NCBI RefSeq assembly: GCF_009663685.2
Contig: NZ_RCOG02000002.1
Coordinates: 248,001 to 312,000 of the forward strand
Direction: 5' to 3'
Length of the DNA: 64,000 nt
Source of the DNA: Cupriavidus sp. U2
GTDB taxonomy: Bacteria; Pseudomonadota; Gammaproteobacteria; Burkholderiales; Burkholderiaceae
The notes beneath the pieces were generated by a model. It had not been told where the DNA came from and ran no database searches. It saw nothing but the letters and a program-made list of their open reading frames with translations. Below, in pieces: positions 19,073 to 28,546 of this stretch; the stretch's first letter is position 1, and each line of letters begins with the position of its first letter. A program made the position numbers and the translations under genes.

Positions 19073-19912
19073 TCAATCGCCTGCCACGCGATCCTTGTCG
19101 TGCAGATGTTCCAGAATCGCCGCCACCCGGTCCCCGAGATACTTGTTCGCCGAAATCTCCAGCGATCGCATCATCTCGGTCTCCAGCGCCACCAGCGCCA
19201 GCGGGCGAATGCGCCAGAGCACATCGACGATGCGCGGCACTTCCGATGGCGGCGGCAACTGCCCTTCCCCGAACTTGTCGAGTTCGCGCACCACCATGCC
19301 GACGATACGGTCCGACACGGCCTGGAAGTGGCCGCGTGCGTGGTCGATGATGTCCAGCACGTCTTCGAGCGGAAAGCCGGCGCGGGCCATTTCCGCGCCG
19401 GCCGCCAGCGCGCGCGGGCTGCGCGCCAGGTAGCCGATGCCGTCGGGCTCCAGCAATCCCAGCGAAATGGCCTTGGCCAGCGCCGGGCGCGAGATCGCGC
19501 GACCAAACAGCCGGGCCAGTGCCAGATACGAATAGTGGCGCGGCGCCTCGCTGTTCCATGGGCTGCTGATGGCCGTTTCCAGGCCCAGGATCGAGCGCAG
19601 GTCGTGGCCTTCGACGATGGCCTTGAGCAGCTCCATGATGTTGGCCAGCGTGTAGCCGCGTGCCAGCAGATGATGGATCAGCCGCAGCCGGCCCAGGTGG
19701 GTCTGGGTGTAGATGCCCACCCGGCCGCGCCGTTCGGGCGGGTCGATCAGACCACGGTCCTGGTACGAACGGATGTTGCGCACCGTGGTGCCGGCCGCGC
19801 GTGCCAGTTCGTCGATCGTGTATTCGGGAAAGGCGGCGCGGTCCGATGGCGTCGCATCGGACGGGCCTGCAGCGGAGGAGGATGGGCTGGCGCCGCGTTT
19901 GGGTGGAGGCAT
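19073..19912 (-). CDS. MerR family transcriptional regulator
   Basis: About 279 residues from the ATG at 19912; the open frame reaches 20260 but that part overlaps the divergent LysR gene and has no protein-like character. The MerR helix-turn-helix and wing are clear (YTIDELARAAGTTVRNIRSYQDRGLIDPP... IYTQTHLGRLRLIHHLL, about residues 35-90). There is no Cys cluster for a metal. The C-terminal domain is long and helical, as in MerR proteins of catabolic regulation. It is convergent to the monooxygenase operon and divergent from the LysR gene, so its targets could be either. Confidence 0.88.
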   Translation of the reverse strand: MPPPKRGASPSSSAAGPSDATPSDRAAFPEYTIDELARAAGTTVRNIRSYQDRGLIDPPERRGRVGIYTQTHLGRLRLIHHLLARGYTLANIMELLKAIVEGHDLRSILGLETAISSPWNSEAPRHYSYLALARLFGRAISRPALAKAISLGLLEPDGIGYLARSPRALAAGAEMARAGFPLEDVLDIIDHARGHFQAVSDRIVGMVVRELDKFGEGQLPPPSEVPRIVDVLWRIRPLALVALETEMMRSLEISANKYLGDRVAAILEHLHDKDRVAGD

Positions 19913-20002
19913 GGCGAAAATTCTAACCGAGCGGGTGGCGGCATGACCGGCGGCACATCGTGACAGCGACGTTACAATGCGCCCACAACATTCCCGGTCC
20001 CC

Positions 20003-20938
20003 ATGCATATCCGTTGGCTCGAAGATTTCGTCTGTCTGGCCCAGGCTGGCAGCCTTGCGCGTGCGGCGGAGCTGCGCAACGTTACGCCGCCGGCGTTCGG
20101 GCGCCGCATGCAGGCACTGGAGGTGTGGGCCGGCGCGCCGCTGATCGACCGTAGCGTATTTCCGGTGCGCCTCACGCACGAGGGGCGGCAGTTTCTTGAG
20201 GCTGCCCAGTCCGCGCTGCGCACCCTTGACGACACGCGTGTGGCGCTGCGGGCTGCGCACCGGGCCGACGCCAGCACCATCACCATCGCTACGGGCAAGA
20301 CGCTGGCGCGGTCGATGGTGCCGGCGTGGCTGGCTGGCCTGCGCGACGCATTGCGCGATGATCCTGTCGGCGCGGGCTTTCGCACGCGGCTATCCACGCA
20401 CGCCACGCACGACGCGCTGGAAATGTTCACCGAAGGCGACGCCGACTTCCTGCTCTGCTACAGCCCGCACGACCTGCCGATCATGCTCGATGACGCGCGC
20501 TACCGTTTCCACGCCGTGGGTGTGGAGCGGCTGGTCTGCGTGTCGGCCGCCACTGCACGCGGCGCGCCCGCGTTCCGGCTGCAGAAGCCCAAGGCCGGGG
20601 CGCGTCCGGTGCCGGTGCAGATGATTGCCTATGCCGAGACGTTGACCATGGGCCGCATGGTCAACCAGGAGATCGCACGGCGCAAGCTGGCAAGCTGGCT
20701 CGATGTGATTGCCGTGAGCGATTTCGCGGAGTCGGTTCACGAGATGGTGCGCCAGCGGATGGGCCTGGCCTGGCTGCCGGCGCGGCTGATTGCCGACGAC
20801 CTGCATGCCGGCCGCCTGGTGCGGGCCGACCTGCACGGTGGCGACAGCGCCGACCTGGCGCTGGACATCCGCCTGTACCGGCCGCGCGCGGCGATGCGTC
20901 CGCTGGCCGAAGCGTTCTGGCGGGCCGCCTCGAAGTAG
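20003..20938 (+). CDS. LysR family transcriptional regulator
   Basis: The 311-residue protein has an N-terminal winged helix (FVCLAQAGSLARAAELRNVTPPAFGRRMQALE, about residues 9-40) and the two-part substrate-binding domain. In the DNA-reading helix PPAFGRRM differs from the frequent QPAVSRQI but keeps the shape. It is followed in the same direction, after 137 bases, by a Bug receptor and then a deacylase, so the three are likely one functional unit: the regulator senses a carboxylate or N-acyl amino acid taken up and cleaved by its neighbours. The 90 bases between it and the divergent MerR gene hold both promoters. Confidence 0.9.
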   Translation: MHIRWLEDFVCLAQAGSLARAAELRNVTPPAFGRRMQALEVWAGAPLIDRSVFPVRLTHEGRQFLEAAQSALRTLDDTRVALRAAHRADASTITIATGKTLARSMVPAWLAGLRDALRDDPVGAGFRTRLSTHATHDALEMFTEGDADFLLCYSPHDLPIMLDDARYRFHAVGVERLVCVSAATARGAPAFRLQKPKAGARPVPVQMIAYAETLTMGRMVNQEIARRKLASWLDVIAVSDFAESVHEMVRQRMGLAWLPARLIADDLHAGRLVRADLHGGDSADLALDIRLYRPRAAMRPLAEAFWRAASK

Positions 20939-21075
20939 TGCGTGTGCGCCGGCGCGCACCATTTTCGTCCTTGCCGAAATGGCAATCCGGATTGCCAAAG
21001 CCGCATGCCGCAGCAGTGCGCGCTCTCTACCATCGCCGGAAAACATTCATAGACCATAGACCTGCCGGAGAAATC

Positions 21076-22056
21076 ATGAACCCGATGCTGCGCGCGCTTG
21101 CCGCCGTTTCCCTTGCCAGTAGTGCCCTCGTCCCGGCCAGCGCCGGGGCGGCCGGCGGCTATCCGACCAAGCCGATCACGCTGGTGGTGGGCTACACCGC
21201 TGGCGGCAGCGTCGACCTCGTGGCGCGTACCGTCGCGCCCGAACTGGGCAAGCGCCTGGGCCAGAGCGTGGTGATCGAGAATCTGGGCGGCGCCGGCGGC
21301 ACCATCGGCGCGCAGAAGGTGGTCAAGGCCGAAGCCGATGGCTACACGCTGCTGATGGGTTCGGGCAGCGAGGTGTCGATTGCCCGCCTGACCAATCCGG
21401 CGGTGCGCTACGACGGCGAGAAAGACCTGGCGCCGATCACCTTCGTCGGCACCCAGCCGATGGTGCTGGTCGGCAAGCTGCAGCTGCCGGCCAAGGACGC
21501 CAATGAACTGATTGCACTGGCCAAGGCCAAGCCGGGCGCGCTGTCGTACGCGTCGTCGGGCGTGGGCACGCCGCTGAACCTGGCCGGCGAACTGATCAAG
21601 CAACAGGGCAAGGTCAACATTACCCATGTGCCGTACAAGGGCGCCTCGGCCATGGCCACCGACCTGCTCGGCGGCCAGATCGACCTGGCCGTAATGGTGC
21701 TGTCGTCGGCCCTGCCCCATATCCAGGCCGGGCGCGTGCGTGCTTATGGCGTGACCGAGTCCAAGCGCGCCAGCGTGGCGCCCAACGTGCCGGCCCTGGC
21801 AGAGACCTCGGCGCTCAAGGGCGTGGATATGGGAGTATGGTTCGGATTGATGGCACCCAGCGCCACGCCTAAGCCTGTTATCGATCGGCTGAATACTGAA
21901 ATGCAGGCCGTGCTGGCGCTGCCGGACGTGCGCAAGAAGCTGGCCGAGGCCGGTGTGGAAGTGCAACCGGCCAATCCGGCCCAGTTCGGCAGCTTCGTGA
22001 AGCGCGAGACGGCCAAGTACAAGACGATCGTGCAGGCCGCCGACATCCGGGAATAA
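21076..22056 (+). CDS. Bug family tripartite tricarboxylate transporter substrate-binding protein
   Basis: The 326-residue periplasmic receptor has a Sec signal (cleavage expected after SAGA) followed by YPTKPITLVVGYTAGGSVDLVAR, the classic Bug start with the ligand-binding first loop. Further family blocks are VVIENLGGAGGTIGAQKV, THVPYKGASAMATDLLGGQID and MAPSATPKPVIDRLN. The ATG at 21076 has GGAG 5 bases upstream. No membrane components (TctA/TctB) are nearby, as is common for the many orphan Bug receptors in Cupriavidus, Bordetella and relatives. Its ligand is probably a carboxylate, perhaps one cleaved by the following deacylase. Confidence 0.95.
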   Translation: MNPMLRALAAVSLASSALVPASAGAAGGYPTKPITLVVGYTAGGSVDLVARTVAPELGKRLGQSVVIENLGGAGGTIGAQKVVKAEADGYTLLMGSGSEVSIARLTNPAVRYDGEKDLAPITFVGTQPMVLVGKLQLPAKDANELIALAKAKPGALSYASSGVGTPLNLAGELIKQQGKVNITHVPYKGASAMATDLLGGQIDLAVMVLSSALPHIQAGRVRAYGVTESKRASVAPNVPALAETSALKGVDMGVWFGLMAPSATPKPVIDRLNTEMQAVLALPDVRKKLAEAGVEVQPANPAQFGSFVKRETAKYKTIVQAADIRE

Positions 22057-22144
22057 ACGCGAAGAATAACGACTTGGCGTAATAGCCAAGTATGATAGGT
22101 GATAACAATAGTTGCCCTGCGCGAGGGCAGCCAAGGAAGTCCAG

Positions 22145-23119
22145 ATGACACAGAGTGCCCCCGCCTTCGACGCTTATCCGGTCGAAGTCGAGTTTCCCGA
22201 TATCCGCCCTTATGCCCAAGGCAACACCGGCATCGCCTACGTGCATACGTTCAACAGCGGCCGGCCTGGTCCGCATGTGATGATCAATGCTCTAACGCAC
22301 GGCAACGAGGTGTGCGGCGCAATTACCGTGGCCGGCCTGCTGGACCACGGCCTGCGTCCTCGGCGCGGCCGGCTGACGCTGGCCTTTGCCAATGTCGACG
22401 CGTATGCCACCTTCGACGCGGCCCGGCCCGACGCCTCGCGCTTTGTCGACCAGGATTTCAACCGCGTGTGGACGGCTGCCGTGCTGGACGACCTGTCGCG
22501 CGATTCGTCCGAACTGCGCCGGGCGCGCGCCATGCGTCCGGTGGTCGACACGGTGGATCTGCTGCTCGACCTGCATTCGATGCACGAGAAAAGCCGCCCG
22601 CTGATCGTATCGGGCCCGCTGGACAAGGGCATCGCGCTGGCGCGTGCCGTGGGCGCGCCGGCCGACATCATCGTCGACGAAGGCCACCCCGAAGGCCGCC
22701 GCATGCGCGACTACGCCGATTTTGGCGATGCCGCCAGCCCGCGCAATGCGCTGCTGATCGAATGCGGCCAGCACTGGGAGACCGCTGCCGTGGACGTGGC
22801 GCGCGACAGCACCGCGCGCTTCCTGCTCCATGCCGGCATCATCGACGAAGCCGACCTGCCGGCCGGCTGGCTGCGGCCGCTGCCAGCCGCGCAACGTGTG
22901 GTGCGAGTGACCGAGCCCGTGGTCGCCAGCAGCATGGACTTCCGGTTTGCGGGCCCCTACACCGGGCTCGAAACCTTTGCCGACGCCGGTACCGTGATCG
23001 GCTGGCGCGATGGCCAGCCGGTGACCACGCCGTACGCCAACTGCGTGCTGGTCATGCCGTCGCTGCGCCAGCTGCGTCCCGGCGTCACGGTCGTACGCCT
23101 GGGGCAGCTTGAAAGCTGA
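22145..23119 (+). CDS. Succinylglutamate desuccinylase/aspartoacylase (AstE/AspA) family protein
   Basis: About 324 residues of the M14-like zinc deacylase family. Zinc ligands are visible as H-x2-E in THGNEVCG and the later His in LLLDLHSMHEK; the catalytic Glu is probably in LLIECGQHW. The start at 22145 follows an AAGGAAG site. Members release the acyl group from N-acyl amino acids such as N-acetylaspartate or succinylglutamate. It is 88 bases after the Bug receptor gene and followed by a strong terminator, so it ends the LysR/Bug unit. The specific substrate is not predictable here. Confidence 0.88.
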   Translation: MTQSAPAFDAYPVEVEFPDIRPYAQGNTGIAYVHTFNSGRPGPHVMINALTHGNEVCGAITVAGLLDHGLRPRRGRLTLAFANVDAYATFDAARPDASRFVDQDFNRVWTAAVLDDLSRDSSELRRARAMRPVVDTVDLLLDLHSMHEKSRPLIVSGPLDKGIALARAVGAPADIIVDEGHPEGRRMRDYADFGDAASPRNALLIECGQHWETAAVDVARDSTARFLLHAGIIDEADLPAGWLRPLPAAQRVVRVTEPVVASSMDFRFAGPYTGLETFADAGTVIGWRDGQPVTTPYANCVLVMPSLRQLRPGVTVVRLGQLES

Positions 23120-23207
23120 ACCACGGCGCGCGACAGGAAAAAATCGAAAAACCAAGCCCACGATAGAAGCACTGAAACGGGTTGCATAGCGGTGTTTCAG
23201 CGGTCAG

Positions 23208-23254
23208 CACCGGCAAGCGGCCCCCACAAGAGGCCGCGCCCGGTGCCCGTTTTT
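23208..23254 (+). terminator. Intrinsic terminator after the Bug/deacylase genes
   Basis: Nested stem: outer arms CACCGG / CCGGTG and inner arms GCGGCC / GGCCGC, then TTTTT at 23250-23254. It lies about 90 bases after the deacylase stop. Confidence 0.8.
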
Positions 23255-23390
23255 CCTGTCATGCCGTGATATGTGTGGCGACGGCTAGATTAAGCATTTC
23301 TTTAATTCAAGGGTGTTGTCTCGTCATCCGATAACAGCGATGTGACGATCTGCCGTCAGAGCGGACGTCGCCCGTGCGTCACAACGGCGC

Positions 23391-25427
23391 ATGGCGTTAT
23401 TCACGGAGCGCCCCTTGTCTTCTACCTCATCCCTTACCCTGCCCCGGCAGGCTGCGGCGGACCGCGTGCGCGCGGTTGCCGGCAGTTGGAGCATCGGCAC
23501 GCGCATTGCGCTGGTTGTGCTGGCTGTTCAGATCATTGCCTTCTGCGCGTTCTCGCTGGCGCTGTCGCTGAGCAGCATGAACCAGCTCGAATCGCAGTCC
23601 CGCGACGCCATCGGCGCCGAAAGCCAGACCCTGCGCGAACTGGTGGCCCAGCTCGATGACACCATGCTGCAGGAGGCGGACCGCTTCATGCTGAATTTTG
23701 CGTCGGTGCTGCCCGGCCCGTACGCGGTGGACCCGTCCCAGACCATCGAAGTGTCGGGCAAGGCCACGCCGGCCTTCCGAAGCGGCGACCTGCTGCTGAA
23801 CAACAGCTTCGAGGTGCCGGATCGCTTTTTCGCCAATACCGGTGGCGTCGTGGCCACCGTGTTCGCCCGCACCGGCGACGACTACGTTCGCGTGACCACG
23901 TCGCTCAAGAAGCAGGACGGACAGCGCGCGGTGGGCACGCTGCTGGACCGCACCAGCCCGGCCTACGCCGCGGTGGCGTCGGGCAAGTCGTACCGATCGC
24001 TGGCGTGGCTGTTCGGCAAGCCCTATATGAGCAAGTACGAGCCCGTGCGCGACGCCGGAGGCAAGATCGTTGGCGCGCTGTTCGTGGGCGTGAACGTCGA
24101 GGCCGAACTGGCCGCGCTGAAGAACCGCATCCGCCGCAAGACGATTGGCGCCGACGGCCAGTTCATCGTCATCGATGCCAAGGCCGGCGCCGACCAGGGC
24201 AAGATCCTGGTGGACCGCTCGGGCTCGGAAGGTACGGTGCAGATCGACGCCAGGGACGCCGACGGCAAACCGTGGATTCGCGACATGATCGCCGCCAGGG
24301 ACGGTGCCGTGGTCGGCACGGTGGCCATCGGCAACAGCGCGCCCGCCGAACGGCTGACCGCCTTCGTGACCTACCCCGAATGGCAATGGCTGATCGCGGG
24401 CACGGTGCCGATGGCTTCGCTGCGCGATGGACTCGTGGCCAGCCGCAACCGCTTTCTGGCGTTTGGCTTGCTGGTGGCGCTGGCCGTGTCGGCCGCGTTC
24501 TGGTGGTTGCTGCGCCGGATGGTCAGCCATCCGCTCGGCGAGGCCGCCGATGCGGCGGGCCGGCTGGCGTCGGGCGACCTGACCGCGCGACTGGATACGC
24601 GCCGCAACGACGAGATCGGCCAGCTGATGCGTGCCATCGACGGCGTGGGCCAGGGCCTGACCGGCATCGTCGACAAGGTACGCAGCAGCATTGGCGCCAT
24701 CGCCGGCAGCACCAGCCAGATTGCCAGCGGCAATGCCGATCTGTCCGCGCGGACGGCGTCGCAGGCCGGCAGCCTGGAACGCACGGTGGCCAGCATCGAG
24801 CAGCTGTCCGCCACGGTGAAGCAGAACGCCGACAACGCGCACGACGCCAACGCGGCCGTGGCCAGTGCCGCCGATGCAGCACGCGCGGGCGGCAGCACGG
24901 TGGGCCGCGTGGTGGGCACCATGGCCGACATTCATCGCAATGCGCAGCAGGTGGTGGACATCATCGGCATGATCGACGGCATCGCGTTCCAGACCAATAT
25001 CCTGGCGCTCAACGCCGCCGTGGAAGCCGCGCGTGCGGGCGAGCACGGGCGCGGCTTTGCCGTGGTGGCTGGCGAGGTGCGCGGCCTGGCGCAACGCAGT
25101 GCCAGTGCGGCGGGCGAGATCAAGCAGCTGATCGAACGGACCGTGGCCGACCTGAAGAGCGGTAACGAGGCCGTGCAGCAGGCCGGAACGGCCATCGACG
25201 ACGTGGTGCGCCGCGTGGAAGGCATTGCGGCGCTGATGGGCGATATCAGCGTGGCATCGCGCGAGCAGTCACAGGGGCTGGCTCAGGTCAGCGGTGCCGT
25301 GGCCGAGATGGACGGGGTCACGCAGCAGAACGCGGCCCTGGTCGAAGAGGCGGCCGCTGCGGCCGAAAGCCTGCATCACCAGGCGCAGGAACTGCGCCAG
25401 GCGGTGGAGGTATTCCGGCTGGCCTGA
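23391..25427 (+). CDS. Methyl-accepting chemotaxis protein with Cache sensor
   Basis: The 678-residue protein has a TM helix at about 37-60, a periplasmic sensor of about 290 residues of Cache type (KSYRSLAWLFGKPYMSKYEPV...GKIVGALFVGVN), a second TM (FLAFGLLVALAVSAAFWWLL, about 355-375), HAMP and a cytoplasmic signalling domain. The signalling hairpin tip (VDIIGMIDGIAFQTNILALNAAVEAAR) is standard. The Cache_3/Cache_2 fusion found in Burkholderiales chemoreceptors fits best. The ATG at 23391 has no good ribosome site; a TTG at 23415 with GGAG 6-7 bases upstream is an alternative start. The C-terminus lacks a CheR-tethering pentapeptide. Confidence 0.93.
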   Translation: MALFTERPLSSTSSLTLPRQAAADRVRAVAGSWSIGTRIALVVLAVQIIAFCAFSLALSLSSMNQLESQSRDAIGAESQTLRELVAQLDDTMLQEADRFMLNFASVLPGPYAVDPSQTIEVSGKATPAFRSGDLLLNNSFEVPDRFFANTGGVVATVFARTGDDYVRVTTSLKKQDGQRAVGTLLDRTSPAYAAVASGKSYRSLAWLFGKPYMSKYEPVRDAGGKIVGALFVGVNVEAELAALKNRIRRKTIGADGQFIVIDAKAGADQGKILVDRSGSEGTVQIDARDADGKPWIRDMIAARDGAVVGTVAIGNSAPAERLTAFVTYPEWQWLIAGTVPMASLRDGLVASRNRFLAFGLLVALAVSAAFWWLLRRMVSHPLGEAADAAGRLASGDLTARLDTRRNDEIGQLMRAIDGVGQGLTGIVDKVRSSIGAIAGSTSQIASGNADLSARTASQAGSLERTVASIEQLSATVKQNADNAHDANAAVASAADAARAGGSTVGRVVGTMADIHRNAQQVVDIIGMIDGIAFQTNILALNAAVEAARAGEHGRGFAVVAGEVRGLAQRSASAAGEIKQLIERTVADLKSGNEAVQQAGTAIDDVVRRVEGIAALMGDISVASREQSQGLAQVSGAVAEMDGVTQQNAALVEEAAAAAESLHHQAQELRQAVEVFRLA

Positions 25428-25458
25428 CCAGCCAGAGCTTCCCGGCACCCCCTCGGCG

Positions 25459-26040
25459 TCAGGCCGCGGGGGCCGCTGCCGGTGCCGGTGCGGGCGACGC
25501 CTGGGCCGGCGCCGGCTGGGGTTTCAGGCCCGGGAACAGCCGGTCGACCAGTTCCTCGATCTTGGCATCGGGCTGGATCAGATGGCTCAGGTTGATGCCG
25601 CCCGCGCTGCGGTTGGCATTGAAGACGGCCTTGCCCACGCGCTCGCCGTTGCGGAACACGGTGATGTCGGCCGATACCAGGAACGGCGTGATGTAGGTCT
25701 GGCGCTGGGCCGTGTAGACGGCCGTCATCGGGCACGACGCCACCGACGAATACGGCGGCAGCATCTTCACCTCGAAGTTGCGCGCCCGCAGCGAGTTGGC
25801 AAACTCTTCCACATACGCGTTGCCATTGACCTGGTGGGTGATCACGCAGAACAGCGCGCCATCGGCGCCCACCACGCGATTGCCGTCCACGCGAAACTGC
25901 GCCGGACCGCCATAGGCGCCGTTCTGGTAGCCGGCGATCGGGTCGACCTGGTCTGCGCGGTCGACCGGCGTCACGCTCTGGTAGGTGGAACAGCCCGTGG
26001 CCAGCAGGGCCAGCGTGGCGGCTATCGTTGCTCTCTTCAT
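25459..26040 (-). CDS. Small lipoprotein of unknown function
   Basis: 193 residues starting at the ATG at 26040, with lipobox LLATGC (Cys17). The mature part has beta-rich blocks (AQFRVDGNRVVGADGALFCVITHQVNG, PFLVSADITVFRNGERVGKAVFNANRSAGG) and a Pro/Ala tail. It is likely anchored in the inner leaflet of the outer membrane. I do not recognise the family with certainty. Its neighbours (chemoreceptor and another small membrane protein) give no clear lead. Confidence 0.75.
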   Translation of the reverse strand: MKRATIAATLALLATGCSTYQSVTPVDRADQVDPIAGYQNGAYGGPAQFRVDGNRVVGADGALFCVITHQVNGNAYVEEFANSLRARNFEVKMLPPYSSVASCPMTAVYTAQRQTYITPFLVSADITVFRNGERVGKAVFNANRSAGGINLSHLIQPDAKIEELVDRLFPGLKPQPAPAQASPAPAPAAAPAA

Positions 26041-26266
26041 CTTGGATCCTGGATGCGCGTCGGCGAGGGTGCCGGCCGTCCGGGTCCGCTTCAGACTTCG
26101 AGCGAGGCGGTTCAGGGACGCATTGCCGGCAGCATGCCTGCGTAATGTAGGCGTGCAGGCGGGCAATCAATGCGGGGAACAGCGGGCGACAGATGCCGCA
26201 AATCGCAAAAGTGCGTCGCAAACCATGCGTGGGGCACGGCCTGATGCGGAGGGCCGGGCCGTTGGG

Positions 26267-26827
26267 TCAGTTCGCGCCGCCCCGGAGCAGGCACTCGGAC
26301 AGCAACGGGGTGCCGCCTTCGCCCTGGCCCGCCCCCGTGCATTCGACGGCCACCTTCTGGCCGCGCCGGACCATCGTGGCACGGGCTTCGACTTCGCAGG
26401 CGCGCGTGCCCGGGCCGCAGATCTGCTGGCGCAGCAGCGCCGCGCGGACCACCTGGCCGGGGTTGTCGGTACGGATTTCCAGCACCAGGTTGTCGCCGTC
26501 GCGGCGCACGCCACTGGCTACGCCTTCGACGATGAAATAGCGGCCGCGATAGCGGTCGTCCGCCGCGGCGGCGTCGCTGCGATAGTCGTCGGCCAGACCG
26601 TCTGCCTGGTACTGGGGCAGCAAATCGGCGGGGCGGTTGGGATCGATGCTGATCGGATCGAGCGTGCCGTTGCGCGGAATGCCGCGCGGCACGCTGGCGG
26701 GCGCGTCGGGAGCGGAGACGGAGGCAAGCGGCGCGGTGTCGTGCTTCTCATTGCCCACGAACCACAGCAGGAAAAGGACGACGACAGCAACAACGGCGAT
26801 CAGGATTTGTCTGGTGCGGCTCAACAT
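26267..26827 (-). CDS. Membrane-anchored OB-fold protein (tRNA_anti-like)
   Basis: About 186 residues from the ATG at 26827. A single N-terminal TM helix (ILIAVVAVVVLFLLWFVG, residues about 7-24) is followed by a Pro/Ala linker and an OB-fold of the tRNA_anti-like type (RYFIVEGVASGVRRDG ... VVRAALLR ... GQKVAVECTGAG ... PLLSECLL). This family is usually exported or membrane-anchored and has no defined role. Four cysteines are present in the outer part and may pair. The start at 26887 is possible but adds a Pro-rich stretch without a ribosome site. Confidence 0.75.
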   Translation of the reverse strand: MLSRTRQILIAVVAVVVLFLLWFVGNEKHDTAPLASVSAPDAPASVPRGIPRNGTLDPISIDPNRPADLLPQYQADGLADDYRSDAAAADDRYRGRYFIVEGVASGVRRDGDNLVLEIRTDNPGQVVRAALLRQQICGPGTRACEVEARATMVRRGQKVAVECTGAGQGEGGTPLLSECLLRGGAN

Positions 26828-26924
26828 CGGGCGGGCTTCAGGGGGGACTTCAGGGGGCTTCAGGGGCGCCGGACCGGAATGCGGCACGGCGAAGTCCGCC
26901 AGTGTAGCGCGCCCCGGCGCCGCG

Positions 26925-27512
26925 TCAGCCTTCCGCCAGCAGCCATGCGCGGGTGGCGGCGAGAATCTCGTTGGAAAGCGGCGTGCCTTGCGTGGCCCGC
27001 GACAGGATCAACGCGCCGGCCAGCGTGGCCATCTGCGCCAGGGCCGCACTGCGGCGTGAGTCGGCATCGGCATCGGGCTGCACCTCGGCCAGGATGTGGA
27101 TCAACGTCTCCAGCCCTTCGTGGAAGGCGGCTCGCACGGGCTTGTCGTCGGCCTCGCGGGCCACGTCGTTGGCCAGCGCCGCCACCGCGCAGCCGGTGCC
27201 CGCGTTGTTCCGGTTGCGCGTGGAAAGGTAGGCCTCGATCAGCGACGACAGCGCCGTGGCGTGGTCCGGCGCCTCATTGACGCGCTTGCGCCAGCGCGCT
27301 TCGGATTCCTCGAACGCCCGGGTACAGGCGATGGCCGCGAGCGCGTCCTTCGATTCGAAATGGCCGTAGAAGCCACCATGCGTGAGCCCGGCGGCGCCCA
27401 TCAGGTCTGCCACGCTGATGCCGTGGAAGCCCTGCTCGCGAAACAGCCGCGACGACACCTGCTCAATGATGGCGCGGTTCTTCTCCGCTTCCGCTTTCGA
27501 TACGCGGGGCAT
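26925..27512 (-). CDS. TetR/AcrR family transcriptional regulator
   Basis: The 195-residue protein has a normal TetR length. The helix-turn-helix (FREQGFHGISVADLMGAAGLTHGGFYGHFESKDAL) is of the type that often represses its own divergent or adjacent genes. A GGAG site lies 7 bases before the ATG. It has a central Cys in the NNAGTGCAVAALANDVARE helix, reminiscent of the electrophile-sensing NemR-like group. No divergent target gene is next to it, so its regulon is unknown. Confidence 0.9.
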   Translation of the reverse strand: MPRVSKAEAEKNRAIIEQVSSRLFREQGFHGISVADLMGAAGLTHGGFYGHFESKDALAAIACTRAFEESEARWRKRVNEAPDHATALSSLIEAYLSTRNRNNAGTGCAVAALANDVAREADDKPVRAAFHEGLETLIHILAEVQPDADADSRRSAALAQMATLAGALILSRATQGTPLSNEILAATRAWLLAEG

Positions 27513-27655
27513 GATCTACTCCAGATGGCAATGGGGACGATGGTCCGCCACATCGCCATGCAAGTCAACGCGACGGCATGGAGGCTGCCTTCACTCACGA
27601 TGCCATCGACGCATCACACGATGGTCGGCCCCCCACTACCCAGCGCGGCCAGGTA

Positions 27656-28123
27656 CTACCCGGCGGTGTACGGCGTGGGCTGGCCCTGTCGGGCCAAAAA
27701 GACATGCCGCAGGATCTCGCCCTGCTGTTCCAGCTTGTACTGGTCCAGCGCCTTGCCCGATTCCAGCCGGTACCGGTACTGATTGAAACCGCAGAAATGC
27801 CGCATCTGCTCCAGCCCGCCGCGCACCAGCACGTTGATGCCCCGCTGGTGCTGCCACACGTGCGCCATCTCGTGGATGAACAGCCCCTGCATCGCCAGGC
27901 CCGCCGCACTGAAGTCGGTCAGCCCGCGCAGGTTGCGGCCCAGATAGATGTGACCATCGGGCGTGATGATGTAGTGCGCGCCCTGCCAGAAGACAAAGTT
28001 GCGATGGTGAACGCGGACAGCAGCGTAGTCGATGGCATCGCCGAAGACAGAGCGGGCGAGGGATTGTTCGCCGGGGGTGAGGGGGCGAGACATGTTGGTG
28101 GGTCGCGGAGGCATGACTGACAC
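27656..28123 (-). CDS. Small HExxH-like putative metalloprotease (vgr-related type)
   Basis: Up to 155 residues. The motif HEMAHVWQHQRG is a zinc-metallopeptidase-like HExxH, preceded by ALYIITPDGHIYLGRNL-type strands. I recall similar small proteins being labelled vgr-related in Ralstonia, which may mean a link to type VI secretion cargo, but no T6SS gene is nearby. Three starts are possible (GTG 28123, ATG 28114, ATG 28093) and none has a good ribosome site. It lies close to a toxin-antitoxin pair on the same strand. Confidence 0.7.
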   Translation of the reverse strand: MSVMPPRPTNMSRPLTPGEQSLARSVFGDAIDYAAVRVHHRNFVFWQGAHYIITPDGHIYLGRNLRGLTDFSAAGLAMQGLFIHEMAHVWQHQRGINVLVRGGLEQMRHFCGFNQYRYRLESGKALDQYKLEQQGEILRHVFLARQGQPTPYTAG

Positions 28124-28141
28124 GTATGCGGCCAGCGTGTG

Positions 28142-28546
28142 TTAAAGCACAACCTGTTCGAACTGCCCTTTTCCGGAAAAATTGTAAGGAACCTTGAAGG
28201 CAGCCCCGCCCCGCATGCCGCCAGATTGATCGATGATCCGCGGCCACCACCGCACAAGGTTATGCGCCTTATCCCAGAACGTGTGATTTGACCATCCTCT
28301 GTCCAGCAAAAACACGATCAAGCCCGCTCTGCGCAGTGCTTCCCGCTCCAGGCCCTTGTTGAGCTTGTCGTGTGTAACGATCGACCAGCCGCCTTGCTTG
28401 GACAGAGTTTCGATCCACGCCTCGTCGGTAGTGTTGGGTGGAAACATGTCCTTCAGATGAGCAGCCGAGTGTCCATGTGGCTCGGACAGTGCGTGAAGTG
28501 CTTTTGCCAAGGCTGGAGGGAGATTGTTGTCGACGAAGAACTTCAC
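28142..28546 (-). CDS. PIN-like (DUF5615-type) toxin
   Basis: The 134-residue protein starts with a GTG at 28546 and begins KFFVDNNLPPALAKAL, where the Asp of FVDNNL is the first acidic residue of PIN-like nucleases. Further acidic sites include TTDEAWIETL and VTHDKLNKG. This matches the VapC45-type PIN-like domain (DUF5615). Its start overlaps the stop of the upstream DUF433 gene (TAGTG), the hallmark of a coupled antitoxin-toxin operon. It would cleave RNA when free. It lies just before mnmE, so a small toxin-antitoxin unit sits in the otherwise conserved core region. Confidence 0.8.
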   Translation of the reverse strand: MKFFVDNNLPPALAKALHALSEPHGHSAAHLKDMFPPNTTDEAWIETLSKQGGWSIVTHDKLNKGLEREALRRAGLIVFLLDRGWSNHTFWDKAHNLVRWWPRIIDQSGGMRGGAAFKVPYNFSGKGQFEQVVL